A stretch of DNA of 5,640 bases from Oscillospiraceae bacterium (GTDB lineage Bacteria; Bacillota_A; Clostridia; Oscillospirales; Oscillospiraceae): the NCBI GenBank assembly GCA_017381835.1, contig JAFOBK010000073.1, positions 1-5,640 of the forward strand. Direction: 5' to 3'. The notes beneath the pieces were generated by a model. It was not told the origin of the DNA. It made no database searches and saw only the letters and a list, made by a program, of their open reading frames with translations. Of this stretch, positions 1 to 5,640 are shown in pieces. Made by a program: the position numbers and the translations under genes. Positions within the stretch are counted from its first letter, which is position 1; the number at the start of each line of letters is the position of its first letter.

Positions 1-3758
<3,758 letters not shown>

Positions 3759-3762
<4 letters not shown>

Positions 3763-4853
3763 ATCGACATTACAACAGGAAAATCATTCTGGAGGACGGT
3801 GCTGAGTTTTATGGCTACGGTTTTGGCGCCGACTGGGAGACGATTGCGGAAATCGTGTTCAATACCTCCATGGCAGGGTATCAGGAAATCCTGTCTGACC
3901 CTTCCTATACCGGGCAGGCGGTGGTGATGACCTATCCGCTGATCGGAAACTACGGCATCTGCGCCGATGACTTCGAAACAAAAACGCCCACAATCACAGC
4001 CATGATCGTCCGGGAATACAATGACGAGCCGTCCAATTTCCGGGCGGCGGAAACATTGCGGGATGTGATGCTAAGGTTTGGCATCGTGGGGCTTGCAGGT
4101 GTGGATACCCGGGCACTGGCCCGGTATATCCGGGATAAGGGAACCGGCAAAGCGCTGATCTGCGATGCCGCGATGCCCAGTATCGTGGGTGTCGCCATGC
4201 TGAAAACCGCCGCTGCGCGCCGGGATCAGGTTTCACAGGTTAGTACCAAAATACCATGGAAATCTCCTGCAGAAAATGCCCGGTTTCATGTGGTTGCCGT
4301 GGACTGCGGCATCAAGCATAATATCATCCGCAGCCTGAACCGCAGGGGCTGTGATGTGACCGTCGTTCCGTGGAATATTTCCGCAAATGAGCTGGAAGCT
4401 CTGCGCCCGGATGGCGTGTTCCTGTCCAATGGCCCGGGAAATCCGGAGGATGTAACCCCGGTCATTGAACTGGTGCGGCAGCTTCGGGGAAAGTATCCAA
4501 TTTTCGGTATCTGCCTGGGACACCAAATCATTGCGCTGTCTTATGGAGCCAAAACCTACAAGCTGAAATTCGGACACCGGGGCGGCAATCATCCGGTGAA
4601 GAATCTGCTGACCGGAAAGGTAGAGATCACTTCTCAGAACCATTCCTATGCGGTGAATGCCAAAAGCCTTGACGGCACAGGACTGGAAGTAACCCATGTA
4701 AATCTTCTGGACAATACTGTGGAAGGTCTCTGGTGTGAAAAAGACCGGGTATTCAGTGTCCAGTACCACCCGGAAAGCGCCCCCGGCCCCCAGGACAGCA
4801 GCTATCTGTTTGATGAATTCATCCGCAGAATGGAGGAATGTAGTCATGCCTAA
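3759..4853 (+). CDS. carA: Carbamoyl-phosphate synthase, small (glutaminase) subunit
   Basis: CarA hydrolyses glutamine and passes ammonia through a tunnel to CarB, which makes carbamoyl phosphate for pyrimidine and arginine synthesis. It is 364 residues, the usual size for Firmicutes. The N-terminal CarA-specific domain has [17 protein letters not shown] (34-50) and YPLIGNYG (59-66), followed by [15 protein letters not shown] (114-128). The class I glutaminase domain starts near 176 and shows DCGIKHNI (182-189), SNGPGNP (223-229), the nucleophile elbow FGICLGHQ with Cys252, GHRGGNHPV (272-280), SQNHSYAV (292-299) and VQYHPE with His337 and Glu339: the triad is complete. The start overlaps the purF stop by ATGA; the end overlaps carB by eight bases. 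Arginine codon use differs from the three upstream genes (many CGG, no CGT). No PyrR-type attenuator or arginine leader precedes it, since the upstream sequence is purF coding. Confidence 0.98.
4832..4836 (+). promoter_or_regulatory. Ribosome binding site of carB
   Basis: GGAGG within the last codons of carA, nine bases before ATG 4846. A nearer ATG at 4838 is followed directly by TAG and encodes nothing, so 4846 is the supported start. Confidence 0.8.
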
Positions 4854-5640
4854 GAGAACGGATATCCATAAAATACTGGTCATCGGTTCCGGCCCCATTG
4901 TCATCGGTCAGGCGGCAGAGTTTGACTATGCCGGAACACAGGCCTGCCTTGCCCTAAAAGAGGAGGGATATGAGGTCATCCTCTGCAATTCCAATCCAGC
5001 CACCATCATGACAGACCCATCCATTGCGGACAAGGTCTACATGGAGCCTCTGACCCTGGAATATATCGCCCGGATCGTCCGCTATGAGCGGCCGGATGCC
5101 ATCATTCCCGGCATCGGCGGACAGACCGGCCTGAATCTTGCCATGCAGCTGGAAAAGAAGGGGGTTTTGCGGGAATGTCGGGTGGAATTACTAGGAACAC
5201 CCACCCGCAGTATTGAGCAGGCAGAGGACCGGGAGCTGTTCAAGGAACTGTGCGAAAGCCTTGGCGAGCCGGTGCTTCCTTCCATGATCGCAAACTCCAT
5301 GGAGGAAGGTCTGAACGCCGCAAAGGAAATCGGTTATCCCGTTGTCCTGCGGCCGGCCTTTACCCTTGGCGGTACCGGAGGCGGATTTGCGGACAATGAA
5401 GAACAATTCCGCCAGATCATGAAAAACGCCCTTGCGCTGTCTCCTGTCCATCAGGTGCTGGTGGAGAAATCCATCAAGGGCTACACGGAAATTGAATACG
5501 AGGTCATGCGGGATGCCAACGACACCGCCATCGCCATCTGCAACATGGAGAATCTGGACCCGGTAGGCATCCATACCGGCGACTCTATCGTGGTCTGCCC
5601 ATCCCAGACCCTGAGCAACAGGGAATATCATATGCTCCGG
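4846..5640 (+). CDS. carB: Carbamoyl-phosphate synthase, large subunit, N-terminal part; 3' end cut by window
   Basis: CarB uses bicarbonate, two ATP and ammonia delivered by CarA to form carbamoyl phosphate. The window holds the first 265 residues of a protein usually about 1,070 long, open to the window edge. It starts [20 protein letters not shown], like E. coli CarB. Visible parts are the preATP-grasp segment with [14 protein letters not shown] (21-34), [11 protein letters not shown] (48-58) and GGQTGLNLA (91-99), then the start of the first (carboxyphosphate) ATP-grasp domain. Arg129 (EDRELF), Arg169 (VLRPAF), the glycine-rich loop GGTGGG (175-180), Glu215 and His243 (GIHTGD) fall at the same numbers as the ATP-binding residues of the E. 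coli enzyme, which shows no insertion or deletion in this stretch. It overlaps carA by eight bases, so the two subunits are probably translationally coupled. The carbamate-kinase half and allosteric domain are outside the window. Confidence 0.97.
   Translation, partial: MPKRTDIHKILVIGSGPIVIGQAAEFDYAGTQACLALKEEGYEVILCNSNPATIMTDPSIADKVYMEPLTLEYIARIVRYERPDAIIPGIGGQTGLNLAMQLEKKGVLRECRVELLGTPTRSIEQAEDRELFKELCESLGEPVLPSMIANSMEEGLNAAKEIGYPVVLRPAFTLGGTGGGFADNEEQFRQIMKNALALSPVHQVLVEKSIKGYTEIEYEVMRDANDTAIAICNMENLDPVGIHTGDSIVVCPSQTLSNREYHMLR

Noticed and set aside
4233..4904. Minus-strand open frame of 223 codons opposite carA and the carB start
   Set aside because: It is antisense to intact carA, crosses the carA/carB junction, and has no recognisable motif or supporting ribosome binding site.
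5191..5631. Minus-strand open frame of 146 codons opposite carB
   Set aside because: It overlaps conserved ATP-grasp coding sequence and looks like a shadow of it.

Overview
The window is one unbroken, plus-strand run of five genes with no intergenic space to speak of: the 3' part of glmS, then complete pyrG, purF and carA, then the 5' part of carB. Gene junctions are a 5-base gap (glmS/pyrG), two 4-base ATGA overlaps (pyrG/purF and purF/carA) and an 8-base overlap (carA/carB). Each downstream start has a strong purine-rich ribosome binding site lying inside or at the end of the preceding gene. No promoter, terminator, RNA gene, repeat array or mobile element is visible. The transcription unit evidently starts upstream and ends downstream of the window.

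The unusual point is the combination. The products belong to four separate pathways: amino-sugar/cell-wall precursors (GlmS), CTP synthesis (PyrG), the first committed step of purine synthesis (PurF), and carbamoyl phosphate for pyrimidines and arginine (CarA with CarB). What they share is chemistry. GlmS, PyrG, PurF and the CarA/CarB complex all take the amide nitrogen of glutamine. The locus therefore looks like a glutamine-amidotransferase operon, arranged by nitrogen donor rather than by end product. Class II (N-terminal cysteine, Ntn-type: GlmS, PurF) and class I (Cys-His-Glu triad: PyrG, CarA) enzymes alternate along it. Catalytic residues are intact wherever they are visible, so nothing suggests decay.

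The organism is most likely an anaerobic Firmicute of the class Clostridia, perhaps a gut Lachnospiraceae or Oscillospiraceae. This rests on strong GGAGG-type ribosome binding sites, a Bacillus-type PurF with a short propeptide and four cysteines suited to a [4Fe-4S] cluster, a CarA of about 364 residues, and the overall flavour of the protein sequences. Base composition is close to even. This placement is an inference and no database search was possible.

Layout: 1-728 glmS C-terminal half; 734-2332 pyrG; 2329-3762 purF; 3759-4853 carA; 4846-5640 carB N-terminal quarter. A plausible reading is that the cell uses this operon to adjust glutamine-consuming biosynthesis to nitrogen supply, perhaps with second copies of some enzymes elsewhere in the genome. 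The flanks and the rest of the genome would have to be examined to test that.
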